DNA of 64,000 bases, taken from contig NZ_AP023356.1 of the NCBI RefSeq assembly GCF_018324205.1, positions 7,131,501 through 7,195,500 on the forward strand. The letters are read 5' to 3'. Below, one piece after another: positions 7,964 to 16,117 of this stretch (its first letter is position 1; the number at the start of each line of letters is the position of its first letter). Both the position numbers and the translations under genes were made by a program. This DNA comes from Actinoplanes ianthinogenes (GTDB lineage: Bacteria; Actinomycetota; Actinomycetes; Mycobacteriales; Micromonosporaceae). Below the pieces are notes generated by a model, which saw only the letters and a program-made list of their open reading frames with translations, made no database searches and had not been told where the DNA came from.

Positions 7964-9835
7964 GTGCCTGAGGATCCGCGAACACCCGCCCCGTCCCGCC
8001 CCGACTGGACCCGCGAGCAGTGGCTGCACCTGGCCGACCGGATGCTCTCCGCCGCCCGTCGCCACGGTTCGCCCGGCCACGCCCGGATCACCTTCCCCGG
8101 CGCCGAGGGCGGTTACGGCCACGACGTGGACGGGCTCGAAGGCTTCGCCCGGACGTTCCTGACGGCCGGCTTCCGGATCGCCGGTGCCCGCGGCGAGGGC
8201 GTCGACGAGCTGCTCGACTGGTACGCGACCGGCCTGGCCACCGGCAGCGACCCGCACTCGCCCGAGCGCTGGGTACGGCTCACCGAGCACTCGCAGGCCA
8301 AGGTCGAGGCGGCGAGCATCGCGCTGATCCTGGACCTGACCCGCCCCTGGCTGTGGGACCGGCTCGACCCGGCGGTGCAGGAGCGGATCGTCGACTACCT
8401 CGCGCCGGCCGTCGGCGACGACACCTATCCACGGATCAACTGGGTCTGGTTCCGGATCGTGGTGCAGACGTTCCTGCGCTCGGCCGGTGGCCCGTGGTCG
8501 GCCGGGGACATCGCCGCCGACCTGGCCGCGCACGAGTCGTTCCGGCGCGCCGACGGCTGGCTCTCCGACGGGGACCGGCGCGGGTTCGACCACTACATCG
8601 GGTGGGCGCTGCACCTCTACCCGATCCTGTGGATGCGGATGCTCGGCGCGTCCGGCCTGACCGGCGGGCGCGAGAAGCAGTGGGTGAGCGATCTCGACCG
8701 GTATCTCCAGGACGCGGTCGCGCTGGTCGGTGCGGACGGGTCGCCGCTGGTGCAGGGACGCAGCCTGATCTACCGGTTCGCGGCGGCCGTACCGTTCTGG
8801 GCCGGCGTCGTCGCCGAGGTGCCGTCGGTGCCGGCCGGGCAGTTGCGGCACGCGGCCGACCTGGTCGTGCGGCACTTCGTGGATCGGGGCGCGCCGGACG
8901 GGGACGGGCTGCTCACCATGGGGTGGCACGGGACGTGGCGGCGGCTGGCGCAGTCGTACTCCGGGCCCGGGTCGCCGTATTGGGCGAGCAAGGGCCTGCT
9001 CGGGATCGCGCTGCCCGCCGACCATCCGGTGTGGACCGCGCCGAGCGTGCCGCTGCCGGTCGAGCGGGGTGACTTCGTCCGGACGGTGGCGGCTCCGGCC
9101 TGGATCGTCTCCGGCACGAGAGCCGACGGGATCGTCCGGGTGGTCAACCACGGGACGGACCACGGGTTCGAGGGGCGCGGTGGGGCGGACTCACCGCTGT
9201 ACGCCCGGCTCGGCTACTCGACGGCGACCGCGCCGGTGCTCGACGAGGCGGGCTGGACCCGGCCCGAGGACCAGTCGGTGGTGCTCGTCGACCGGGACGG
9301 GAACACCACGCATCGCAGCGGGATGCGGGCTCTGGGCGTACCGGAAACCGGGTCTGACGGTCTGATCCACTGGGTGCGGATCGAGGACAGCGGTCCGGAC
9401 CACGGGTCGGGGCGGGCCGGGACGGTCCGGACGGCCGCGCGTCTCACGGTCTTCTCGCTGGTCCGCGGGATCTTCGAGGTGCGGCTGGCGCAGGTCGACG
9501 ACGTCCGCGACGATCCCGCGACGCTGCGGCTGCGGATCGGCGGCTGGCCGGTCACCGGCGACCTGATCTCCCATCTGTCCGCGATCCTGCCGCCCGGCGG
9601 CGCGACCGGGACCACCGTCCACGACGACGCCGGGCCGTTCGGCGGCCCGGTCCGGGTGCCCTGGGTCGACCATCCGGTCGAGCCGGGCGCCTGGACCGCC
9701 ACGCTCGTCGCGCTCACCACCGCCTTGCCCGAGGAACCGCGCTGTCGTGTCGAGATCGGCGACACCGTGCGGGTGACCTGGCCGGACGGCGTCATCACGG
9801 AGCACCACCTCGATCTGATGAAGGAGCAGGGATGA
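7964..9835 (+). CDS. DUF2264 domain-containing protein (putative polysaccharide-active)
   Basis: A 623-residue protein matching the DUF2264 family: conserved DxxxRRGFDHYIGWALHLYP-like and SPYWASKGLLGIALP segments (the latter near residues 335-355), then a beta-rich C-terminal half. DUF2264 proteins share the alpha/alpha-toroid plus beta-sandwich arrangement of polysaccharide lyases and recur in polysaccharide utilisation loci; the reaction is not established. I chose the GTG at 7964, preceded by GGAG at 7952-7955 and about 30 bases after the promoter. The ATG at 7904 lacks a ribosome site. No signal peptide is seen. Its ATGA stop overlaps the binding-protein gene. Confidence 0.8.
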   Translation: MPEDPRTPAPSRPDWTREQWLHLADRMLSAARRHGSPGHARITFPGAEGGYGHDVDGLEGFARTFLTAGFRIAGARGEGVDELLDWYATGLATGSDPHSPERWVRLTEHSQAKVEAASIALILDLTRPWLWDRLDPAVQERIVDYLAPAVGDDTYPRINWVWFRIVVQTFLRSAGGPWSAGDIAADLAAHESFRRADGWLSDGDRRGFDHYIGWALHLYPILWMRMLGASGLTGGREKQWVSDLDRYLQDAVALVGADGSPLVQGRSLIYRFAAAVPFWAGVVAEVPSVPAGQLRHAADLVVRHFVDRGAPDGDGLLTMGWHGTWRRLAQSYSGPGSPYWASKGLLGIALPADHPVWTAPSVPLPVERGDFVRTVAAPAWIVSGTRADGIVRVVNHGTDHGFEGRGGADSPLYARLGYSTATAPVLDEAGWTRPEDQSVVLVDRDGNTTHRSGMRALGVPETGSDGLIHWVRIEDSGPDHGSGRAGTVRTAARLTVFSLVRGIFEVRLAQVDDVRDDPATLRLRIGGWPVTGDLISHLSAILPPGGATGTTVHDDAGPFGGPVRVPWVDHPVEPGAWTATLVALTTALPEEPRCRVEIGDTVRVTWPDGVITEHHLDLMKEQG

Positions 9836-11121
9836 AACGCTCGACAGCCGCCGTCACGGCGCTCTTGCTCGCGCTGACCGGTTGCTCGTCCGGAGACGGC
9901 GGGTCCGGCGGGGACGACGCGAACACGCTCACGCTGGCCGGGTGGAGCCTGGCCACCACGCCCGAGTTCAAGGTGCTCGCCGACGGGTTCCACGCGAAGT
10001 ATCCGGACGTCACGGTCGCGCTCAAGGAGTACGACCCGAAGAACTACGACACCCAGATGATCGCGGACCTGGCGGCCGGCAAGGCGCCGGACGTGTACGT
10101 GCAGAAGACGCTGAAGAACTTCTACACCTACCAGAACGGCAAGCAGCTGCTGGACGTCTCGGACGTGGCGTCCGGGCTCGGCTCGGGCACCAACGGACTG
10201 TCGTCGTACCAGGTCGAGGGGAAGACGTACGCGATTCCCTATCGGCAGGACTCCTGGGTCATCTACTACAACAAGGCGCTGTTCGACCAGGCCAAGGTGA
10301 AGTATCCGGACGGGTCGTGGACCTGGGACGACTATGCCGACGCGGGCAAGCGGCTGACCACCGGGCTGAAGGCGGCCGGGTCCAAGGCGCTCGGCGTCTA
10401 CGAGCACGTCTGGCAGTCGACGTTGCAGGGATTCGCGCTGGCGCAGTCGCCCGGCGCCGACCTGACCAGCGGGAACTTCGGTTACCTGAAGCCGTATTAC
10501 ACCCGGGCCGTCGATCTCCAGAAGGCCGGGGCGCAGGTCTCGCTCGGCGACGCGACCACCAACAACCTGACCTACCAGGCGCAGTTCGGCAAGCAGCAGG
10601 CGGCCATGATGACCATGGGCACCTGGTACATCGCCACCCTGCTCAGCCAGCAGAAGAGCGGCGACGCGGACAGGTTCGAGTGGGGCATCGCCCCGGCGCC
10701 GCAGCTCGACAAGTCGACCACCGGCACCTCCGCCACGCCGGTCACCTTCGCCGACCCGACCGGCATGGGTATCAACCCTAAGATCAATAAAGACAGGATC
10801 GACACTGCGAAGAAATTCCTTGCGTACGCCGGGAGCGCCGACGCCGCGAAGGCGCTCGCGGGCATCGGCATCACCCCGGCGAACACCGACGCCGCGGCCG
10901 GCACCATCTTCGCGATCCCGGGCGTACCCACCGACGCGGTGTCCAAGTTCGCGTTCACCAAGCACGACACCAAGCCGGAGAACCCGGTCGGCAAGAACAC
11001 CGCGCCGTTGCAGAACATCCTCAACGACCTGCACACCGCGGTGCTGTCCGGCTCCAAGGACATCGACACCGCGATCGCCGAGGCGCAGGAGCGGGCCAAG
11101 AACGAGGTCCTCACCAAGTGA
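9832..11121 (+). CDS. Sugar ABC transporter substrate-binding lipoprotein
   Basis: A 429-residue solute-binding protein of the bacterial family 1 type. The signal peptide ends in the lipobox LTGC with Cys18 as the lipidated residue, followed by a Ser/Gly-rich tether. The mature part contains the usual VLADGFHAKYPDVTV and MGTWYIATLL segments. It delivers an oligosaccharide, presumably unsaturated uronate-containing, to the two permeases that follow. The start is an ATGA overlap with the DUF2264 gene and the stop is a GTGA overlap with the first permease. No ATPase gene is present; such actinobacterial importers commonly share a distant MsiK-type ATPase. Confidence 0.9.
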   Translation: MKRSTAAVTALLLALTGCSSGDGGSGGDDANTLTLAGWSLATTPEFKVLADGFHAKYPDVTVALKEYDPKNYDTQMIADLAAGKAPDVYVQKTLKNFYTYQNGKQLLDVSDVASGLGSGTNGLSSYQVEGKTYAIPYRQDSWVIYYNKALFDQAKVKYPDGSWTWDDYADAGKRLTTGLKAAGSKALGVYEHVWQSTLQGFALAQSPGADLTSGNFGYLKPYYTRAVDLQKAGAQVSLGDATTNNLTYQAQFGKQQAAMMTMGTWYIATLLSQQKSGDADRFEWGIAPAPQLDKSTTGTSATPVTFADPTGMGINPKINKDRIDTAKKFLAYAGSADAAKALAGIGITPANTDAAAGTIFAIPGVPTDAVSKFAFTKHDTKPENPVGKNTAPLQNILNDLHTAVLSGSKDIDTAIAEAQERAKNEVLTK

Positions 11122-11984
11122 CCCGCCGGAACACTCTGCTCGGCTGGGGCTTCCTGCTGCCGAACCTCGCCGGGTTCGCGCTGCTCACCATGGTGCCGGT
11201 GGTGCTGCTGTTCTACTACGCGTTCACCACCTGGGACATCTTCGGCGGCGCCGAGTGGACCGGCCTGGACAACGCCCGGCAGCTGATCCACGACGCCGTC
11301 TTCTGGACCGCGATGCGGAACACGCTGTACTACACGGTGTTCCACATCCCGCTCACCCTGGTGGTGTCGCTGGGGCTGGCGCTGCTGCTGAACAAGCGGC
11401 TGCGGGCCGTGGCGTTCTTCCGCACCGTCGCGTTCTTCCCCTACATCGCGTCGATCGTGGCCGTCGCCCAGGTCTGGAACATGCTGTTCAGCCCCGGGTA
11501 CGGCCCGATCAACGCGATGCTGCGGGCCATCGGCGCCGACCATCCGCCGGGCTGGACCACCTCGGCGGACGCTTCGATGCCGGCGGTGATCCTGGTCGGC
11601 ACCTGGCGGGAGATGGGCTACTTCATGCTGATCTTCCTGGCCGGGTTGCAGACCGTGCCGGGCGAGCTCTACGAGGCGGCCCGGGTGGACGGCGCCGGCG
11701 CCTGGCAGCGGCTGCGCGCGGTCACCCTGCCCTGCCTGCGCCCGACCATGTTCTTCGTGATCGTGCTGCTCACCGTGAACAGCTTCAAGATCCTCGACCT
11801 GATCCTGGTGATGACCAACGGCGGCCCCGGCCAGTCCACCCTGGTGCTGGCCCAGTACGTCTACCGCAAGGGCTTCGAGGAGAACCAGTTCGGTTACGCG
11901 TCCGCGGTGTCGGTCGTCCTGTTCCTGCTCTGCTTCCTGGTCACCGTCGTGCAGTTCGTGGTGAACCGGCGGAGGGAGGCCTGA
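11118..11984 (+). CDS. Sugar ABC transporter permease (MalF-type)
   Basis: A 288-residue inner-membrane protein with six predicted transmembrane segments. The EAA loop that contacts the ATPase is near residues 186-206 (YEAARVDGAGAWQRLRAVTLP). The start is a GTG that overlaps the stop of the binding-protein gene. It forms a heterodimeric channel with the next gene product. Confidence 0.9.
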   Translation: MTRRNTLLGWGFLLPNLAGFALLTMVPVVLLFYYAFTTWDIFGGAEWTGLDNARQLIHDAVFWTAMRNTLYYTVFHIPLTLVVSLGLALLLNKRLRAVAFFRTVAFFPYIASIVAVAQVWNMLFSPGYGPINAMLRAIGADHPPGWTTSADASMPAVILVGTWREMGYFMLIFLAGLQTVPGELYEAARVDGAGAWQRLRAVTLPCLRPTMFFVIVLLTVNSFKILDLILVMTNGGPGQSTLVLAQYVYRKGFEENQFGYASAVSVVLFLLCFLVTVVQFVVNRRREA

Positions 11985-11985
11985 G

Positions 11986-12864
11986 ATGAGTCTTCTCCTG
12001 GACAAGCCCGCCGTGGCGGCACGGCGCGACCACCATCGGCGGCGTTCCTTCAAGTGGGGCCGCTTCGCCGGATATCTCCTTCTGGCCGTCGCCTCGGTGG
12101 CCGTGCTGCTGCCGTTCTACTGGATGGTCGTCTCCTCGCTGAAGACCAACAACGAGGTGTTCACCCTGCCGGTCCAATGGTTGCCCGCGGATCCGCAGTG
12201 GCACCACTACGTGGACATCTGGACCCGGTCGGACATGACCACCTGGCTCGGCAACACCGTGCTGCTCTCGGTGGTGGTCACCCTGCTCCAGGTGTTCACC
12301 GGCAGCTTCGCCGCGTACGGCTTCGCCAAGATCCGGTTCCCGGGGCGGGACCTGCTGTTCCTGGCCTACCTCGGCACCCTGGCGGTGCCCTGGCAGTCGT
12401 ACATGATCCCGCAGTTCGTGCTGTTGTCGAAGATGCACCTGTCGGACACCCTGTGGTCGATCATCGCGATCCAGGCGTTCGGCGCGCTCGGCGTCTTCCT
12501 GATGAAGCAGTTCTACGAGTCGATCCCGGACGAGCTGATCGACGCGGCCCGGATCGACGGGATGAGCGAGTTCGGCATCTACCGCCGGATCATGCTGCCG
12601 CTGTCCACCCCGGCACTGGCCAGCCTCGCCCTGATCACCCTGGTCAACACGTGGAACGACTTCCTCGGGCCGCTGCTGTACCTGCGGTCCAGCGATCTGT
12701 GGACGATCCAGCTCGGCCTGCGTACCTTCATCAGCCAGTACAACGCGGAGTACGCCCTGATCATGACCGGCTCGGTGCTCTCCGTGCTGCCGATCGTGGT
12801 GGTCTTCCTGCTCGGGCAGCGGTACTTCGTCGAGGGCATCGCGACGACGGGACTGAAGGGATGA
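11986..12864 (+). CDS. Sugar ABC transporter permease (MalG-type)
   Basis: A 292-residue inner-membrane protein with six predicted transmembrane segments. Its EAA loop (DAARIDGMSEFGIYRRIMLP) lies near residues 186-205. It begins one base after the first permease gene and ends in an ATGA overlap with the DUF624 gene. It is the second half of the importer channel. Confidence 0.9.
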   Translation: MSLLLDKPAVAARRDHHRRRSFKWGRFAGYLLLAVASVAVLLPFYWMVVSSLKTNNEVFTLPVQWLPADPQWHHYVDIWTRSDMTTWLGNTVLLSVVVTLLQVFTGSFAAYGFAKIRFPGRDLLFLAYLGTLAVPWQSYMIPQFVLLSKMHLSDTLWSIIAIQAFGALGVFLMKQFYESIPDELIDAARIDGMSEFGIYRRIMLPLSTPALASLALITLVNTWNDFLGPLLYLRSSDLWTIQLGLRTFISQYNAEYALIMTGSVLSVLPIVVVFLLGQRYFVEGIATTGLKG

Positions 12865-13577
12865 ACCGGATCGGCACCCTCTTCGACCTGGCCTACCTGG
12901 CCCTGATGACGAACGTGCTGCTCGCCGTCGCGGTGCTGCCGGTGTTCCTCAGCCCGTGGCTGCTGGGGTTCGCGGCGCCCGGGCTGTGCGCGGCGTTCGC
13001 CGTCTTCGGCGCGTACCCCGGGCCGGTGGTCCGCACCTTCGTGCGGGCCTGGCTGCGGTCCTGTCGCCGGGCGCTGCCGCTCGGCGCGTTGGCCACGGCC
13101 GTGGTGGTCGTGCTCGGCGTGGACATCCGGGCCGCCTGGGAGCATCCCGCCGGTGCGGTGGTGATCCCGGTGCTGGTGGTGCTGATCGGGCTGGTGGTGG
13201 CCACAGCGGTGCTGGCGCTGGTGGCGATCGCCGGCCGGCCGGACGCCAGGCTGCGTGACGTGTTGCGGGCCGGGGTGTTCGGGGGAGTGCGCCGGTGGTA
13301 TCTGACGGTGCCGTCGCTCGGGGTGCTGGTGTTGTGGGAGGCGCTTTACGTGGCGGCGCCGGTGCCGGCGGTCAGCCTGGCGGCGTCGCCGCTGCTGTAT
13401 GTGGTGTGGGCGAACAGTCGCTGGACGCTGTCCCCCCACTCGCCCGTCCCCACCCGCCCAGGGGGGCCTGCCCCGGGCCAGTCTATTCGTGATCGTGGTG
13501 CCGGGCGGGCGGCCTGTGGACGAGCCGCCGGTGTGGACGACGCGCGCCGATCCGCGGAGCCCGCGACCCAGCCCTGA
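12861..13577 (+). CDS. DUF624 (YesL-like) membrane protein
   Basis: A 238-residue protein with about five hydrophobic segments, for example LLAVAVLPVFLSPWLLGFAAPG and VVIPVLVVLIGLVVATAVLAL. The pattern is that of DUF624/YesL proteins, which are regularly encoded beside carbohydrate ABC importers and polysaccharide-degradation genes; their function is unknown. The last 45 or so residues are hydrophilic, rich in Pro, Arg and Ala. The start ATG overlaps the permease stop. Confidence 0.75.
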   Translation: MNRIGTLFDLAYLALMTNVLLAVAVLPVFLSPWLLGFAAPGLCAAFAVFGAYPGPVVRTFVRAWLRSCRRALPLGALATAVVVVLGVDIRAAWEHPAGAVVIPVLVVLIGLVVATAVLALVAIAGRPDARLRDVLRAGVFGGVRRWYLTVPSLGVLVLWEALYVAAPVPAVSLAASPLLYVVWANSRWTLSPHSPVPTRPGGPAPGQSIRDRGAGRAACGRAAGVDDARRSAEPATQP

Positions 13578-13609
13578 GAACCAGCCGACCTCCCGACCGA
13601 AAGGACCAC

Positions 13610-14692
13610 ATGACGGCGATCGACGTGACCGCCGCCGCGGTGACCGCGGCACTGTCCATCATCGACGGCAACCTGCACGAGTTCGGCGACGAGTATCCGG
13701 ACGACACCACGGTTGGGGACCGCTACCCGATGCGGGCCGGGAACGTGGGATGGACGACCAGTTTCTGGCCCGGGATGCTCTGGCTGGCGTACGACCTGAC
13801 CGGGGACGAGAAGTATCTGACGGCGGCGAGCGGGCACGTCGGGAGCTTCGCGGCACGGGTCGACGGGCGGGTCGACGTGGACACCCACGATCTTGGTTTT
13901 CTGTACACGCTGTCGTGCGTGACGGCGGTCCGGCGTACCGGGAATCCGGTGGCGAAGCGGGCCGCGCTGGCGGCGGCCGACCACCTGATGTCTCGCGTCC
14001 TGCACCCGGCCGGGATCATTCAGGCCTGGGGTGACCTGCGGGATCCGGCGCAGCGGGGCCGGACCATCATCGACAGCCTGATGAACACGCCGCTGCTGTT
14101 CTGGGCGGCGGAGGAGACCGGGGAGCACCGGTACGCCGAGACGGCGTGGCGGCACGCGGCGCAGCTGCGCGACCACATCCTGCGGCCGGACGGGAGCACG
14201 TACCACACGTTCTACTGGGATCCGGTGAGCGGCGAGCCGCTGCGCGGGGAGACCGAGCAGGGTCACGCCGACGAGTCGTGCTGGGCGCGGGGCCAGGCCT
14301 GGGGCGTCTACGGGTTCCTGCTGAACCACCGGCACACCGGCGACGAGTCCTTCCTCACCGCGGCCCGGCGCTGCGCCGACTACTTCCGGGCGCACCTGCC
14401 GGCCGACGGCGTGCCCTACTGGGATCTCTCGCTGACCGGCGTCGAACGGGACTCCTCGGCGGCGGCGATCGCGGCGTGCGGGCTGTGGGAGCTCGGCGAG
14501 CGGGACGCGGCCGGGCGCATACTCGGCTCACTGATCAGCGACTACCTCAGCGGTGGCAACGCGCTGCTGCGGCACGGCGTCTACGACAAACCCAAAGGTG
14601 TCGGCGTCGACGAGGGAACGCTCTGGGGTGACTACTTCTACCTGGAGGCCCTCACCCGCGTCACCCGGCCCGGCTGGACCCATCCCTGGTGA
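13610..14692 (+). CDS. GH88 unsaturated glucuronyl hydrolase
   Basis: A 360-residue alpha/alpha-barrel enzyme of glycoside hydrolase family 88. Two aspartates match the catalytic pair known in Bacillus UGL: Asp94 in DTHDLGF and Asp155 in IIDSLMN. The family hydrates the double bond of 4,5-unsaturated uronates and releases the saturated sugar, the step after a lyase such as the heparinase-like protein here. No signal peptide is seen, so it acts in the cytoplasm. An AAAGG ribosome site lies before the ATG at 13610. Members are specific for chondroitin, hyaluronan, heparin or rhamnogalacturonan products; which applies is not readable. Confidence 0.9.
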   Translation: MTAIDVTAAAVTAALSIIDGNLHEFGDEYPDDTTVGDRYPMRAGNVGWTTSFWPGMLWLAYDLTGDEKYLTAASGHVGSFAARVDGRVDVDTHDLGFLYTLSCVTAVRRTGNPVAKRAALAAADHLMSRVLHPAGIIQAWGDLRDPAQRGRTIIDSLMNTPLLFWAAEETGEHRYAETAWRHAAQLRDHILRPDGSTYHTFYWDPVSGEPLRGETEQGHADESCWARGQAWGVYGFLLNHRHTGDESFLTAARRCADYFRAHLPADGVPYWDLSLTGVERDSSAAAIAACGLWELGERDAAGRILGSLISDYLSGGNALLRHGVYDKPKGVGVDEGTLWGDYFYLEALTRVTRPGWTHPW

Positions 14693-14702
14693 AGGAGCTG
14701 TC

Positions 14703-15527
14703 ATGGATTACCGGTACCACTGCTACATCCCGGCCGAGCCCGGGCTCAACGAGCTGCCGTTCAACCCGTGCTCGCTGCTCGGTTTCCAGCTGCTCCGGCT
14801 CGGCGCCGGGGAGTCCTGGTCGGGTGAGTCCGGCGACCGCGAGATGCTGGCCGTGATCCTCAGCGGCAAGGCCACCTTCACCGTCGGCGCGGCCAAGTTC
14901 GCCGACGTGGGCGGCCGGGCGAACGTGTTCTCCGGAAAACCGCACTCGGTCTACATCCCGGCCGGCGTCGCGGTGACCGTGGAGGCGTCCGGGCCGGTGG
15001 AGATCGCGCTGCCCAGCGCCCCGTCGGACCTGGCCGTGGACCCGTACGTGATCGAGCCGGCCCGGGTCGCGTCCGGCCGGTGGGGAGCGGCGAACTTCGG
15101 GCGGACGTACCACCAGATCCTCACCGAGATCGCGCAGCCGGACCTGCCGGCGCGGCGGCTGATCGTGGGGGAGACGTTCACCCCGAGCGGGAACTGGAGC
15201 ACATACCCGCCGCATCGGCACAAGAACGACAACCTGCCCGCCGAGGCGGCCCACGAGGAGATGTACTACTTCAAGGTGCAGCCCGGTGACGGGTTCGGGA
15301 TCTGCCGGATGTACACCGACGAGGGCTACGAGGAGAACTTCACGGTCCGCGACCACGGGGTGCACATGATGCCGGAGGGATATCACACGGTGGTCAGCGC
15401 GCCCGGGTACATCACCTATTACCTGTGGTTCCTGGGCGGGACGCAGCGGACCCAGGGCGCGCTGGAGGACGTGAACCTGTCCTGGGTGGGCAGGTCCGTG
15501 CCGATGCTGCGCGACCTGGGGCACTGA
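14703..15527 (+). CDS. KduI/IolB-family uronate isomerase
   Basis: A 274-residue two-cupin protein. The C-terminal cupin carries the metal site pattern of the family: HRHKND after YPP, then Glu in EEMYYFK, and the GYHTV histidine. The nearest pattern is 5-deoxy-glucuronate isomerase (IolB). Directly after a GH88 enzyme it more likely isomerises the 4-deoxy-5-keto uronate that GH88 releases (KduI-type reaction); that reassignment is inference. No inositol genes are nearby. GGAG precedes the ATG. It is the last gene of the plus-strand operon and converges with the acetyltransferase gene. Confidence 0.75.
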   Translation: MDYRYHCYIPAEPGLNELPFNPCSLLGFQLLRLGAGESWSGESGDREMLAVILSGKATFTVGAAKFADVGGRANVFSGKPHSVYIPAGVAVTVEASGPVEIALPSAPSDLAVDPYVIEPARVASGRWGAANFGRTYHQILTEIAQPDLPARRLIVGETFTPSGNWSTYPPHRHKNDNLPAEAAHEEMYYFKVQPGDGFGICRMYTDEGYEENFTVRDHGVHMMPEGYHTVVSAPGYITYYLWFLGGTQRTQGALEDVNLSWVGRSVPMLRDLGH

Positions 15528-15539
15528 CGATCCGCGGGA

Positions 15540-16064
15540 TCAGGCCCGGCGCTCGGCCGTGATCAGGATCGTGGTCGCGCCGGGCGTCTCCGGGCCGCGG
15601 GCCACCTCGGCGAAGCCGGCCTTCGCCGCGACGGCGGCGGACGCCTTGTTGGCCTCGGCATACCGGATCGCGACCCGCTCCACGCCGGGCAGGGTGAGGG
15701 CCACCCGGGTCAGCACCGTGACCGCGGCGGTCATGTAGCCCCGGCCGGCATACGGGGTCCGCATCCAGTAGCCGATCTCCAGGGTGCCCGGGCCCATCCG
15801 GGTCATCAGGCCGATCGAGCCGGCCAGCTCGCCCACGGCCGTGAAGATCGCGTAGTTGAACTCGGTGCCGGCCGCCCAGTTGTCCACCGACATCTGGATG
15901 TAGGCGCGGCTCTCGTCGAGGCCGTAACCGTCGGTGGCCCAGGGCAGGAACGGCTTGAGCTCGGGGAGGGACTCCTGGACCGCCGCCGCGGCCTCGGCGG
16001 CCCAGGCCGGTTCCCAGCGCTTGAGGACGATCGTCCCGGCGTTGATCATTTCGGGTGCTTCCAT
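15540..16064 (-). CDS. GNAT-family N-acetyltransferase (RimJ/RimL type)
   Basis: A 174-residue protein. It has the GNAT acetyl-CoA loop RTPYAGRGYMTAAV near residues 102-115, preceded by the strand LEIGYWM and followed by RVAIRYAEANKASAAVAAKAGF. The layout matches RimJ/RimL-like protein or small-molecule acetyltransferases. Substrate is unknown. The ATG at 16064 is chosen because the domain begins about eight residues later; the longer open frame is an artefact of GC bias. Confidence 0.85.
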   Translation of the reverse strand: MEAPEMINAGTIVLKRWEPAWAAEAAAAVQESLPELKPFLPWATDGYGLDESRAYIQMSVDNWAAGTEFNYAIFTAVGELAGSIGLMTRMGPGTLEIGYWMRTPYAGRGYMTAAVTVLTRVALTLPGVERVAIRYAEANKASAAVAAKAGFAEVARGPETPGATTILITAERRA

Positions 16065-16117
16065 GGCGGCCACTGTGCCGCCGACCGGCCCGGCAGGCAA
16101 ACCGATTGCCGCCCGGG

